Positions 25,396 through 34,215 of a stretch of DNA of 64,000 nucleotides are shown here, one piece after another (position 1 is the stretch's first letter; each line of letters starts with the position of its first letter). A program made the translations under genes and the position numbers. The DNA comes from Cupriavidus basilensis (GTDB taxonomy: Bacteria; Pseudomonadota; Gammaproteobacteria; Burkholderiales; Burkholderiaceae): contig NZ_CP010536.1 in assembly GCF_000832305.1 (NCBI RefSeq), positions 2,852,001-2,916,000 on the forward strand, in the 5' to 3' direction. The notes under the pieces are model-generated. The model was not told where the DNA came from. It worked only from the letters and a program-made list of their open reading frames with translations, and made no database searches.

Positions 25396-26748
25396 ATGAA
25401 CATGTTCCACGATATCCGCCGCATTTCCGTGCTGGCCGCACCGGTCCTGGTCGGCCAGCTTGCGGTGATCGCCTTTGGCGTGATCGACACCATCATGGCC
25501 GGGCGAGCCTCTGCCATCGACCTGGCCGCCGTGGGGCTGGGCGGGTCCATCTACATCACGGTCTACATCAGCTTGATGGGCGTGCTGCAGGCGCTTGCAC
25601 CGATCGCCGGTCAGCTCCATGGCGCCGGGCGCGCGGCGGAAATTGGCAATGAAGTCAGACAGGCCGCCTGGCTGGGACTGGCGCTGGCGATCCCCGGCAT
25701 GTTGCTGCTGTTGTTCCCCGGCCCGCTGCTGGAGTTTGCCCAGGCACCGCCGGAGCTGGTCGAGAAGGCAACGCACTACCTGCATATCCAGGCCTTTGGC
25801 TTGCCGGCCGCACTGGGCTTTCGCATCTACTCGGCACTCAACAACGCCTTGTCGCGCCCGGTCATGGTGACCGTACTGCAGCTCGTCGGGCTGGTGGTAA
25901 AGATTCCGCTCAATGCCTGGTTCATCGACGGTGGCTTCGGCCTGGCGCCGATGGGCGGGCCGGGCTGCGCGCTGGCCTCGGCGCTGATCAGCTGGATCTG
26001 GTGCATCTCCGGCATCATGATCCTGCGGCGCAACGCGGCCTACCGCACTCTGCAGATCTTTTCCAGCTGGGCGTGGCCGCAAGCGCGGCCGATCCGGGCA
26101 CTGTTGCGCCTGGGCGTGCCGATGGGGCTGACCTACCTGATCGAGATCACCTCGTTTACCTTGATGTCGATCTTCATCACGCGCATGGGTACCGTGGTGC
26201 TGGCTGGCCACCAGATCATTGCCAACCTGGGGGCGGTGGCCTATATGCTGCCGCTGTCGCTGGCGATCGCCACCTCCACCCTGGTAGCGCAGTCCATCGG
26301 CGCGCGCGACCAGGACAGCGCACGCCGCATTGCCCGCCACGGCATCTGCCTGGCGGCTACGCTGGCGATCATGGTCGGTGGCCTGCTGTGGATCCTGCGA
26401 GAACCCCTGCTGCATGCCTACGCCAAGGATCCTGCAGTGGTACGCGCCGCCCTTCCTCTCATGTTGTTCATCGCCTTCTACCAGGCATTCGACGCAGTCC
26501 AGGTCATGACGGCATTCATCCTGCGCGCCTACAAGATCGCACTGGTGCCGACCTTGATCTACGCGGCGTCTCTCTGGGGAGTCGGCCTGGGGGGCGGTTA
26601 CGTGCTGGGCTTTGGCCTGATCGACGCCCTGCCCGCCTTCACGCGGGGAGCCGCGGGGTTCTGGCTGGCTAACAGCATCAGCCTGGCCATCGCCGGCTCG
26701 CTGCTGGTGCGCTACTTCGCCACAGTCAGCCGGCGCCGTGCAATCTGA
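25396..26748 (+). CDS. norM: MATE family multidrug/sodium antiporter
   Basis: 450 residues with 12 predicted membrane spans in two repeats. The N-terminus RRISVLAAPVLVGQLAVIAFGVIDTIMAGRAS is typical of NorM-type MATE proteins, as are GFGLAPMGGPGCALASALISW and a later LGAVAYMLPLSLAIATSTLV. These export cationic drugs in exchange for sodium or protons. It is tightly spaced after the glycosyltransferase gene. Nothing is seen between it and the tRNA operon terminator 214 bases on. Confidence 0.9.
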   Translation: MNMFHDIRRISVLAAPVLVGQLAVIAFGVIDTIMAGRASAIDLAAVGLGGSIYITVYISLMGVLQALAPIAGQLHGAGRAAEIGNEVRQAAWLGLALAIPGMLLLLFPGPLLEFAQAPPELVEKATHYLHIQAFGLPAALGFRIYSALNNALSRPVMVTVLQLVGLVVKIPLNAWFIDGGFGLAPMGGPGCALASALISWIWCISGIMILRRNAAYRTLQIFSSWAWPQARPIRALLRLGVPMGLTYLIEITSFTLMSIFITRMGTVVLAGHQIIANLGAVAYMLPLSLAIATSTLVAQSIGARDQDSARRIARHGICLAATLAIMVGGLLWILREPLLHAYAKDPAVVRAALPLMLFIAFYQAFDAVQVMTAFILRAYKIALVPTLIYAASLWGVGLGGGYVLGFGLIDALPAFTRGAAGFWLANSISLAIAGSLLVRYFATVSRRRAI

Positions 26749-26961
26749 GCAAGCCTGGAACACGCAGCGGATGGATTATCTCCGCCGCGACGAGGGCATA
26801 TAGCCGAACAAGGGCGGACCGCCGCCAGCCACAGCGTGATAATGCCTGCCCGGTGAGCAGGCGAGGCCCGACATAATGTCGCCGCGCAACCATCGCGCGC
26901 GAACTGAATCAAGTAGCAGGGATTATCGGAAACTGCTCGAGAGAATGCTGGACAGCAAAAG

Positions 26962-26996
26962 AAAAAACCCGCATGGCATAACCATGCGGGTTTAGT
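26962..26996 (-). terminator. Terminator of the tRNA operon
   Basis: AAACCCGCATGG and CCATGCGGGTTT pair over 12 bases with a 5-base loop. On the minus strand the stem runs into TTTTTTC. It lies a few bases beyond the tRNA-Asp CCA. The A/T-rich flanks could also serve the MATE gene from the other side. Confidence 0.85.
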
Positions 26997-26998
26997 TT

Positions 26999-27075
26999 TG
27001 GCGGAGTGGACGGGACTCGAACCCGCGACCCCCGGCGTGACAGGCCGGTATTCTAACCAACTGAACTACCACTCC
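26999..27075 (-). tRNA. tRNA-Asp (GTC)
   Basis: 77 nt including an encoded CCA. Acceptor GGAGTGG pairs with CCACTCC, the anticodon loop is CTGTCAC (anticodon GTC), and the T-arm has GGTTCGAGTCCC. Last gene of a three-tRNA operon. Confidence 0.97.
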
Positions 27076-27143
27076 ATACTCTTACTTATCATCGACAGCG
27101 ATGCTTTCGACGACAACTCGAACGTTTGGTTACGTTCGTTATT

Positions 27144-27219
27144 TGGCGTCCCCAAGGGGATTCGAACCCCTGTACTCACCGTGAAAGGGTGATGTCCTAG
27201 GCCTCTAGACGATGGGGAC
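27144..27219 (-). tRNA. tRNA-Glu (TTC)
   Basis: 76 nt with encoded CCA. Acceptor GTCCCCA/TGGGGAC, anticodon loop CTTTCAC (TTC), T-arm GGTTCGAATCC. Middle gene of the operon; the gene for its cognate synthetase, gltX, is just upstream on the same strand. Confidence 0.97.
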
Positions 27220-27329
27220 AGAAACTTGTCTTTCGACTTATTTCGTCTGGCACTGTGAAAATCTCAACAACCAGACCTTCACAACACCCTGGAAGCCTCG
27301 ATTTATCACACTCGAAACTTCCGGCATTT

Positions 27330-27405
<76 letters not shown>

Positions 27406-27492
27406 ATGGTACTACGTTACCGCCTACTTCTTTTTGCTACCGCTGCTTTCGCAGCGTTTCGCGTTTGTTGTCTTCGTTTCAGCGAAGACAAG

Positions 27493-27521
27493 ATTATATA
27501 AACAACCTTGCTTTTTTGCAA
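27493..27521 (-). promoter_or_regulatory. Promoter of the tRNA-Ala/Glu/Asp operon
   Basis: On the minus strand TTGCAA (27521-27516) and a perfect TATAAT (27498-27493) are separated by 17 bases. Start near 27486. The leader contains two hairpins, GTCTTCG/CGAAGAC and CGCTGC/GCAGCG, before tRNA-Ala. Confidence 0.8.
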
Positions 27522-27637
27522 CCCCTTTTTTAACTTTTTTCTGCGATCCACATTACTGCGGGATTACTTCTTATCGCTTCCATCTGTTTTGCCCGCTTGG
27601 TTTTTGTCCGCGCTGCAGGGAGAACAAGATTATGCTG

Positions 27638-27673
27638 AATTCCTGACAGGAGCGCAAGCCCCTGTCAGGAATT
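27638..27673 (-). terminator. Long inverted repeat after gltX
   Basis: AATTCCTGACAGG (27638-27650) is perfectly complementary to 27661-27673 with a 10-base loop. It starts 14 bases after the gltX stop. There is no U-run after it, but the A/T-rich foot and position suggest the end of the gltX transcript. Confidence 0.6.
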
Positions 27674-27686
27674 TCTTCAAATTATT

Positions 27687-29093
27687 TCAGGCTAGCCCGG
27701 CCTGGATGCGGCGCAGCACCGTATCGCGCCCAAACAACTCCAGCACGGCATCAATGGCAGGCGTCTGCAACTGCCCCGCCACCAGCAGGCGGACCGGCAT
27801 AGCCAGCTTGGGCATCTTCAGGCCGAATTCGGCCAGCACCGCTTTGAAGGCCGCGCTGATCTCCTCGCGCTTCCACTCGCCGAGTGCCGCCAGCCGCGTG
27901 GCCAGGGCCTGCAGTGCCGGCAGGATGTCGGCGTTGAGGTGTTCTGCCTTGAGCGCCGGATCCGGCTGCGGCTCGCCACGGTAGAACAGCAGCGCGGCCT
28001 GAGCCACGTCCTTCAGGGTATTGGCACGGTCCTTCACCAGCCCGATGACACCCTCCAGGCTTGCGCCCTCCACCTTGCCGCCCAGCGCCTCGATGAACGG
28101 CTGGGTCAAGCCGGCCAGGCGCGCGTTGTCGCCTACCTTGATGTAGTGGTTGTTCAGCCAGGCCAGCTTCTCCGGGTTGTACTGCGCCGGCGACTTGCCC
28201 AGGTGCTCCAGGTCGAACCATTCAACGAACTGCTCGCGCGAGAAGATCTCGGCGTCGCCATGTGCCCAGCCCAGGCGGGCCAGATAATTAAGGACGGCCT
28301 CGGGCAGATAGCCTTCGTCGCGGTAGCCGGTCACGGGCATGGCGCCATGGCGCTTGCTCATCTTCTCGCCCTGCTCGTTGAGCACGGTCGGCAAGTGCGC
28401 GTACACGGGGGCAACGCCACCCAGTGCGCGGATAATGTTGATCTGGCGCGGGGTGTTGTTGACGTGGTCGTCGCCGCGGATCACGTGGGTGATGCGCATG
28501 TCGAGATCGTCGATCACCACACAGAAGTTATAGGTCGGCGTGCCGTCCGGGCGCGCGATCACCAGGTCGTCCAGTTCGTCGTTGGAGATTTCGATCCGGC
28601 CCTTGACCGCATCGTCCCAGACCACGCTGCCGCCAATCGGGTTCTTGAAGCGGATCACCGGCTGCACGCCGGCCGGCGGCGCCGGCAGGACCTTGCCCGG
28701 CTCGGGACGCCAGAACCCGTTGTAGCGCGGCTTCTCGCCGCGCTCGCGCTGCGCGTCGCGCAGCGCGTCCAGCTCTTCGGTGCTCATGTAGCAGGGATAG
28801 GCCAGCTCGCTGTCCAGCATCTGCTTGACCACCTCGCGATAGCGGTCCATGCGCTCCATCTGGTAGAACGGGCCTTCGTCGATATCGAGATCGAGCCAGG
28901 CCATGCCTTCCAGGATCACGTCCACCGACTCCTGCGAAGAACGCTCGACGTCAGTGTCCTCGATGCGCAGGATGAAATCGCCCTTCATGCGGCGCGCAAA
29001 GGCCCAGGGATAGAGCGCGGAGCGGATATTGCCGAGGTGAATGAAGCCGGTCGGGCTCGGCGCGAAGCGGGTGCGGACGCGTTGTTGTGTCAT
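27687..29093 (-). CDS. gltX: Glutamyl-tRNA synthetase
   Basis: 468 residues from the ATG at 29093. The HIGH-type signature [20 protein letters not shown] is at the start and KMSKR appears in [11 protein letters not shown] near residue 250. The C-terminal anticodon-binding domain is complete. It charges tRNA-Glu, and in this group often tRNA-Gln as well for later amidation. The tRNA-Glu gene lies in the operon immediately downstream. A promoter and a terminator-like hairpin precede the start, which suggests attenuation. Confidence 0.97.
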   Translation of the reverse strand: MTQQRVRTRFAPSPTGFIHLGNIRSALYPWAFARRMKGDFILRIEDTDVERSSQESVDVILEGMAWLDLDIDEGPFYQMERMDRYREVVKQMLDSELAYPCYMSTEELDALRDAQRERGEKPRYNGFWRPEPGKVLPAPPAGVQPVIRFKNPIGGSVVWDDAVKGRIEISNDELDDLVIARPDGTPTYNFCVVIDDLDMRITHVIRGDDHVNNTPRQINIIRALGGVAPVYAHLPTVLNEQGEKMSKRHGAMPVTGYRDEGYLPEAVLNYLARLGWAHGDAEIFSREQFVEWFDLEHLGKSPAQYNPEKLAWLNNHYIKVGDNARLAGLTQPFIEALGGKVEGASLEGVIGLVKDRANTLKDVAQAALLFYRGEPQPDPALKAEHLNADILPALQALATRLAALGEWKREEISAAFKAVLAEFGLKMPKLAMPVRLLVAGQLQTPAIDAVLELFGRDTVLRRIQAGLA

Positions 29094-29106
29094 AGAGGAA
29101 TGAAAC

Positions 29107-29136
29107 AAAAAAGCCCGCGCACGAATGCGCGCAGGC
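29107..29136 (-). promoter_or_regulatory. Terminator-like hairpin in the gltX leader (possible attenuator)
   Basis: On the minus strand GCC-(2-base bulge)-TGCGCG-type arms close on a TTCG tetraloop (29113-29136) and are followed directly by six T (29112-29107). The T-run ends 14 bases before the gltX ATG. No leftward gene lies between the patatin gene (opposite strand) and gltX, so the hairpin has nothing to terminate except the gltX leader itself. Confidence 0.55.
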
Positions 29137-29155
29137 CTGGGTGTAGGATCGCCAC

Positions 29156-29161
29156 ATTATA
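29156..29161 (-). promoter_or_regulatory. -10 element of the gltX promoter
   Basis: A perfect TATAAT on the minus strand (29161-29156), preceded by TTGC. The -35 position has no good match. Transcription would begin near 29149, upstream of the terminator-like hairpin. Confidence 0.5.
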
Positions 29162-29341
29162 GCAAGCAGGGCGTGGCATCCCGCCCCACCCGGCGCCGGG
29201 GTGCCCGGCCGCGCGGAATCATTTATGCTCTGCCCGGTCTGAATGCTGTCGCGCTGGGCGCGTAGCTAGCGCGGACGGCACATTCCCGCCGTCGCGACGC
29301 TGGCCGCGCCTAATGCGCCACTTCCCTTCCCTCGGTTATCC

Positions 29342-30292
29342 ATGCAACGACGCAATTTCCTTGGCGCCGGCGCGGCAGCACTGCTGGCGGCCTGCTCCTT
29401 TGGCCCCAAGCCGGGCACCCTCTCCGCCACGCCGGAAACACCGGCCGCGCCGACCCTGGTGCCTGTGGTGCCACCCCGCCCGATCAGGATCGGCCTGGCG
29501 CTAGGCGGCGGCGCCGCGCGCGGCTTCGCCCATATCGGCGTGATCAAGGCGCTGGAGGCGCAAGGCATCCACACGGACCTCGTCACCGGCACCAGCGCTG
29601 GCGCGGTGGTCGCGGCGCTCTACGCGTCTGGCATGAGCGGCTTCCAGCTCAACAAGCTGGCGCTGACGATGGACGAAGCTGCCATCGCCGACTGGGCCCT
29701 GCCCTTCGGCACCCGCTTCGGCGGCTGGCTCAAGGGCGAGGCGCTGCAGAACTATGTGAACAAGCTGATCGCCAATCGCCCCATCGAGTCCATGAAGCTG
29801 CCGCTGGGCATCGTCGCCACCGATCTCAAGACGGGCCAGGGCATCCTGTTCCGGCGCGGCAACACAGGCCAGGCGGTGCGCGCGTCGAGTAGCGTGCCGG
29901 GGGTGTTCCAGCCGGTCTCGATCCAGGGACACGACTATGTGGACGGCGGCCTGGTCGAGCCCGTGCCGGTGGACTCCGCGCGCACCATGGGCGCGGACTT
30001 CGTGATTGCCGTGAATATCTCCGCCGAGCCTTCCAGCCAGAAAAGCAATGGCCAGAGCGGGGTATTGCTGCAGACCACCGCCATCATGGGGCAGTCGATC
30101 AGCAAGATGGCGCTGGCGCGGGCCGACATCGTGATCCGCCCCGACCTGCCGGACATGGGCGGCAGCGACTTCAACTCACGCAACCGTGCCATCCTGGCCG
30201 GCGAGCAAGCCGCCGCCGCCGTCATGGCGAACCTGCGCGACAAGCTCGCCCAGTCGCGGCTGCGGCCCGCCGGCACCGTAGCCGCGCAGTAG
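29342..30292 (+). CDS. Patatin-like phospholipase, predicted Tat-exported lipoprotein
   Basis: 316 residues. The patatin core is complete: oxyanion GGGAARGFAHIG near residue 57, nucleophile elbow GTSAGAVVAALYASG, and the catalytic aspartate in DYVDGGLVEPVP. The family hydrolyses acyl esters of phospholipids; RssA is a close type. The N-terminus MQRRNFLGAGAAALLAACS combines a twin-arginine-like pair and a lipobox (LLAAC), so it is probably carried to the periplasm and anchored by lipid. It is the only rightward gene between gltX and the NlpC/P60 gene, with a terminator right after. Confidence 0.9.
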   Translation: MQRRNFLGAGAAALLAACSFGPKPGTLSATPETPAAPTLVPVVPPRPIRIGLALGGGAARGFAHIGVIKALEAQGIHTDLVTGTSAGAVVAALYASGMSGFQLNKLALTMDEAAIADWALPFGTRFGGWLKGEALQNYVNKLIANRPIESMKLPLGIVATDLKTGQGILFRRGNTGQAVRASSSVPGVFQPVSIQGHDYVDGGLVEPVPVDSARTMGADFVIAVNISAEPSSQKSNGQSGVLLQTTAIMGQSISKMALARADIVIRPDLPDMGGSDFNSRNRAILAGEQAAAAVMANLRDKLAQSRLRPAGTVAAQ

Positions 30293-30311
30293 GGAGCCGG
30301 CAGCACCAACG

Positions 30312-30341
30312 AAAAAAGGACTGCGTGGCAGTCCTTTTTCC
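30312..30341. terminator. Bidirectional terminator between the patatin and NlpC/P60 genes
   Basis: AAAAAGGACTGC, GTG, GCAGTCCTTTTT: a 12-base stem with A-rich and T-rich ends, lying between convergent genes. It should work for both strands. Confidence 0.88.
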
Positions 30342-30372
30342 TTGACTGGCGCGGACCGCGTCCGCGCGCCGG

Positions 30373-31059
30373 TCAGCCGCCGTAGAGCGGGCGGTTCACT
30401 GCATTCGGATCGAAACGCTTCAGGGTCTCGACCATATTGCCAAGGTTGTTGGCGCTGCCGCTGTCCTGTGGCGCGTCGTCGATACGGCGCGCACCGTTAT
30501 AGCGCGTCACCCAATACGAGGCACGCATGTCGTCAACGCGGATCTTGCTGCCGGTGGACGGTGCGTGCACGAACTTGTTGTCGCCGATATAGATGCCAAC
30601 GTGCGAGAAGGTGTGGCGCATGGTGTTGAAGAACACCAGATCGCCGGGGCGCAGGTCGTTGGATGCCACGGTGGTGCCGACCTGGCTCATCTCGACCGAG
30701 CGGCGCGGCAGCACGAAGCCAAAGGTGTCATTGAACACGTAGCGAACGAAGCCGCTGCAGTCCAGGCCCGATTCGGGGCTGTTGCCTCCGAAGCGGTAGC
30801 GCACGCCAATCAGCCCGAGGGCATTCATGACCAGGTCGCCGGCCTTGCTGGCCACATGGCTGGTGGAACTCATGACCGAAGAGAGCAAGCCACGCTTGCC
30901 TTCCGGATGGGGGTCCGCACTCAGTTCGGTACGTGCATCGATACGGGCATCGGGATCCTTGAAGACCGTGTCAGCCAGCACTCCATTCGATAGAGTGGCA
31001 CCGCAGGCAATGGCAATTCCTACGGCGCCGCGCGCCAGGGAATGAAGCATTCGCTGCAT
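30373..31059 (-). CDS. NlpC/P60 (C40) family peptidoglycan endopeptidase
   Basis: 228 residues from the ATG at 31059, with AGGAGAACC before it; an upstream in-frame codon at 31200 lacks support. A Sec signal (MQRMLHSLARGAVGIAIACGATLS) ends near VLADT. The catalytic domain has the cysteine in ESGLDCSGFVRYVF, the histidine in HTFSHVGIYIGD, and a third polar residue in FVHAPSTG. Such enzymes cut D-Glu-meso-DAP bonds in stem peptides in the periplasm. It lies downstream of the yejABEF peptide importer on the same strand, 286 bases away. Confidence 0.9.
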   Translation of the reverse strand: MQRMLHSLARGAVGIAIACGATLSNGVLADTVFKDPDARIDARTELSADPHPEGKRGLLSSVMSSTSHVASKAGDLVMNALGLIGVRYRFGGNSPESGLDCSGFVRYVFNDTFGFVLPRRSVEMSQVGTTVASNDLRPGDLVFFNTMRHTFSHVGIYIGDNKFVHAPSTGSKIRVDDMRASYWVTRYNGARRIDDAPQDSGSANNLGNMVETLKRFDPNAVNRPLYGG

Positions 31060-31233
31060 TGGTTCTCCTGATGAATCGTTCTTGACCGGCCCCGGGAAAA
31101 CGCACCGGGCGGGCTTGAAATCAATGGGATGACTCGCACGCAAAAAGCGGACCAAGTGATGCAAACCACTCGCCACACGCATAAGCGACGCGCGAACCAC
31201 CCCCGAAAATAGTTCTCGCCGGATGGTATAAGG

Positions 31234-31251
31234 TTGTCATCCACATGTCAA
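31234..31251 (+). promoter_or_regulatory. Pho-box-like heptamer pair, orphan
   Basis: TTGTCAT, four bases, ATGTCAA matches the 7+4+7 form of PhoB sites but points rightward, where the next genes are on the other strand. The base at 10 downstream gives only a poor -10 (AAAATT). Possibly chance. Confidence 0.25.
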
Positions 31252-31345
31252 AGTTCGTTACAAAATTCAAATAAAACGCTTTGCAATCAAGGCTATACGA
31301 CGAAAGTCGCAGATGCTTTCTCGGTTTGATTATGTCAACCGCGAG

Positions 31346-33091
31346 TCAATCGGGTGACACCCTGAGTGCGCCTGCACCAATTTGCGGCAGTGTCGGATCG
31401 CTCGCACCAATTTCTGCCGCGATCATCAGCTTGCGGGTGTATGCGTGCTGCGGAGCACCCAGGACGGTCTCGGTATCGCCCGCCTCGACCACCTCGCCGG
31501 ACTTCATCACGATGACGCGGTGCGCCATGGCGCGGATCACCGCGAGGTCGTGGCTGATGAAGAGATAGCTCAGGTTGTACTTGCGCTGCAACTGCGTCAG
31601 GAGCGCCAGCACCTGCTGCTGAATGGACACATCGAGTGCCGATGTGGGTTCGTCGAGCACCAGCACCTGTGGCTTGAGGATCAGGACGCGGGCAATGGCG
31701 ACGCGCTGGCGCTGGCCGCCGGAGAACTCGTGCGGATACCGCCCCAGGGCGGTGCGGTCCATGCCAACCTCTCGCAGCGCCTCGGTGACGCGCTGGCGCA
31801 TGGCATCACGCGACAAGCCAGGCTGGTGCAGGGCAAGGCCCTCCCCCACGATCTGCTCGATGGTCATGCGCGGAGACAACGAGCCGAACGGGTCCTGGAA
31901 CACCACCTGCAGGCGCGAGCGCAAGGTGCTGCGCTCGCGCCGGGAGACCTCGTCCAGGCTCTTGCCCAGGAACTGGATATCCCCGGCGCTGCGGCGCTGC
32001 AAGTTCAGCACGGCATGGGCCAACGTGGTCTTGCCGGAACCCGACTCGCCCACGATGCCGATAGTCTCGCCCTCGCGCAGCGAGAAATTCACGTCCTTGA
32101 CGGCGGCAAACTGGTCGCGGCCAAACCATCCTGCCAGGCCACGGCGCTTGCGCGCATAGTTCACGCACAAGCCGCGCGCCTCCAGCAACACGGGAGCTAG
32201 CGGCACCAGCGGCAGCACCTCGCGCCGCGGCCGGCTGTCGATCAGCTTGCGGGTATAGGGATGCTGGGGCGCCGCGAATACCGAGGCGGTCTCGCCAACC
32301 TCAACCAGCACGCCCTTCTCCATCACCCCCACTCGCTGGGCGAAGGCCCGGACCAGGTTGAGGTCGTGCGTGATCAACATCACGGCCATGCCGAACTCCG
32401 CCTGCAGGTCGCGCAGTAACTCCAGAATCTGCACCCGGATGGTGACGTCCAGCGCCGTGGTGGGCTCGTCGGCCAGCAGCAGCTTGGGCCGGCAGGCAAG
32501 CGCCATGGCGATCATGGCGCGCTGGCGCTGGCCGCCCGAAAGCTGGTGGGGAAAGCTGTCGAAACGGTGCGCCGCGTCGCTGATGCCCGTACGCTCGAGC
32601 AGCGCGATGGCGCGCTCACGCGCCGCGCGGCGGTCCAGGCCCTCATGCAACGCCAGCGTCTCCACGATCTGGTTGCCGATCGTGTAGAGCGGGTTGAGCG
32701 CGGTCATCGGCTCCTGGAAGATCATGGCAATGTCAGCGCCGCGGATGCCACGCATCTCGCGCTCCGACACCTTGAGCAGGTCGCGCCCCTCGAAGCGCAC
32801 CGAGCCCTGGTAACGCGCATCGTCCACCAGGCGCAGCATGGCCAGCGCCGTGACAGTCTTGCCCGAGCCTGACTCGCCCACCAGCGCGAAGCGCTCGCCG
32901 GCACGCAGGTCGAAGCTGACATCGCGCACCGCCCGGGTGGCATCCTCACCATGACCGAAAGTGACTGACAAGCGTTCGATGCACATCAGCGGGCCGCCGG
33001 CATCCCCCTTGGCTTGCACGGGTTGCATTGGATCGTTGGCGCTGGCTTGCGTGGCCAGTGTGACCTGCGTGGCTTGTTGCATTGCGCTCAT
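31346..33091 (-). CDS. yejF: Peptide ABC transporter ATPase with two nucleotide-binding domains
   Basis: 581 residues holding two complete ATPase domains: Walker A GESGSGKT appears in both halves, with signature motifs [14 protein letters not shown] and [14 protein letters not shown] and Walker B segments [12 protein letters not shown] and [13 protein letters not shown] double-domain ATPase is diagnostic of YejF-type oligopeptide importers. It energises YejB/YejE in the inner membrane. Its ATG overlaps the yejE stop by four bases. Last gene of the yejABEF operon. Confidence 0.94.
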   Translation of the reverse strand: MSAMQQATQVTLATQASANDPMQPVQAKGDAGGPLMCIERLSVTFGHGEDATRAVRDVSFDLRAGERFALVGESGSGKTVTALAMLRLVDDARYQGSVRFEGRDLLKVSEREMRGIRGADIAMIFQEPMTALNPLYTIGNQIVETLALHEGLDRRAARERAIALLERTGISDAAHRFDSFPHQLSGGQRQRAMIAMALACRPKLLLADEPTTALDVTIRVQILELLRDLQAEFGMAVMLITHDLNLVRAFAQRVGVMEKGVLVEVGETASVFAAPQHPYTRKLIDSRPRREVLPLVPLAPVLLEARGLCVNYARKRRGLAGWFGRDQFAAVKDVNFSLREGETIGIVGESGSGKTTLAHAVLNLQRRSAGDIQFLGKSLDEVSRRERSTLRSRLQVVFQDPFGSLSPRMTIEQIVGEGLALHQPGLSRDAMRQRVTEALREVGMDRTALGRYPHEFSGGQRQRVAIARVLILKPQVLVLDEPTSALDVSIQQQVLALLTQLQRKYNLSYLFISHDLAVIRAMAHRVIVMKSGEVVEAGDTETVLGAPQHAYTRKLMIAAEIGASDPTLPQIGAGALRVSPD

Positions 33092-34215
33092 GACGCCGCC
33101 TCGGCCGCGGGAGAACCCTCTGGCGCCTTCGGCTCGACACGGCCGCGCAGCTGGGCCAGGCCCAGGCGCGTATCAAAGGCGTCGCGCAGCGCATCGCCCA
33201 TGAACGTCAGCAGCAGCAGCGTCACCACTAGTACGGCAAAGGTCGACAGGGAGATCCACCAGGCATCGAGGTTGGCCTTGCCTTGCGCCAGCAGCTCGCC
33301 CAGGCTCGGCGTGGTGGGTGGCACGCCAAGGCCGAGGAAGTCGAGGCTGGTCAGGGCCAGGATGGCCGCACTCATGCGAAATGGCAGGAAGGTGATGACC
33401 GGTGTCAGGCTGTTGGGCAGGATATGGCGCCACATGATCTGCACATTGGACAGTCCCAGCGCCCTCGCCGCCTTGACGTAGTCGAGCGAGCGGTTGCGAT
33501 AGAACTCGGCGCGCACGTAGTCGGACAAGCCCATCCAGCCGAACAGCGAAAGCAGGATGATCAACAGCGCCAGGCTCGGCGTGAAAATGGACGCGAAGAT
33601 GATCAGCAGGTAGAGCTCGGGCATCGAGCTCCAGATCTCAATGGCGCGCTGCGAGATCAGGTCGAAGCGCCCGCCGAAGAAACCCATCAGCGCGCCCGTC
33701 AAGGTGCCGATCACCACGCCGATCAACGTCAGCGCCAGGCTGAACAGCACCGAAACGCGGAACCCATAGAGCAGCCGCGCCAGCACATCGCGCCCGCGGT
33801 CATCGGTGCCCAGCCAGTTCTCCGCGGAAGGCGGCGCCGGATTTGGCTCCTTGGAGAAATAGTTGATCGAGTCGTACGAGTACCGGTTGGGCGGGAAGAT
33901 GGCGAAATTGCCGTTGCTGGTGATGCGGTCGCGGATAAACGGATCGAGATAGTCCGCCTTGGTGGGAAAGTCCCCGTCGAAGGTGCTCTCGGCATAGGTC
34001 TTGACGATGGGGAAATACCACTCGCCCTTGTACTTCACCACCAGCGGCCGATCGCTGGACAAGGTCTCGGCGACCATGCTCAGCAGGAAAATGGCGACGA
34101 AGAGGATCAGGCTCCAGTAGCCCAGGCGATTGCGGCGAAAGCGCTGCCAGGCGCGCTGGCGCGGCGACAGGGAATGCGGCAGCCCGTTGGGGAGCGCGCG
34201 CGAGCTGAATTTCAT
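33088..34215 (-). CDS. yejE: Peptide ABC transporter permease YejE
   Basis: 375 residues with the DppC-type layout: one N-terminal span (GYWSLILFVAIFLLSMVAETL), a large periplasmic region, then five spans with the ATPase-contact loop KAARALGLSNVQIMWRHILPN. GTDDRGRDVLARLLYG is a typical permease signature. It forms the channel with YejB. Overlaps the yejB stop and the yejF start by four bases each, so the three are tightly coupled. Confidence 0.94.
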   Translation of the reverse strand: MKFSSRALPNGLPHSLSPRQRAWQRFRRNRLGYWSLILFVAIFLLSMVAETLSSDRPLVVKYKGEWYFPIVKTYAESTFDGDFPTKADYLDPFIRDRITSNGNFAIFPPNRYSYDSINYFSKEPNPAPPSAENWLGTDDRGRDVLARLLYGFRVSVLFSLALTLIGVVIGTLTGALMGFFGGRFDLISQRAIEIWSSMPELYLLIIFASIFTPSLALLIILLSLFGWMGLSDYVRAEFYRNRSLDYVKAARALGLSNVQIMWRHILPNSLTPVITFLPFRMSAAILALTSLDFLGLGVPPTTPSLGELLAQGKANLDAWWISLSTFAVLVVTLLLLTFMGDALRDAFDTRLGLAQLRGRVEPKAPEGSPAAEAAS

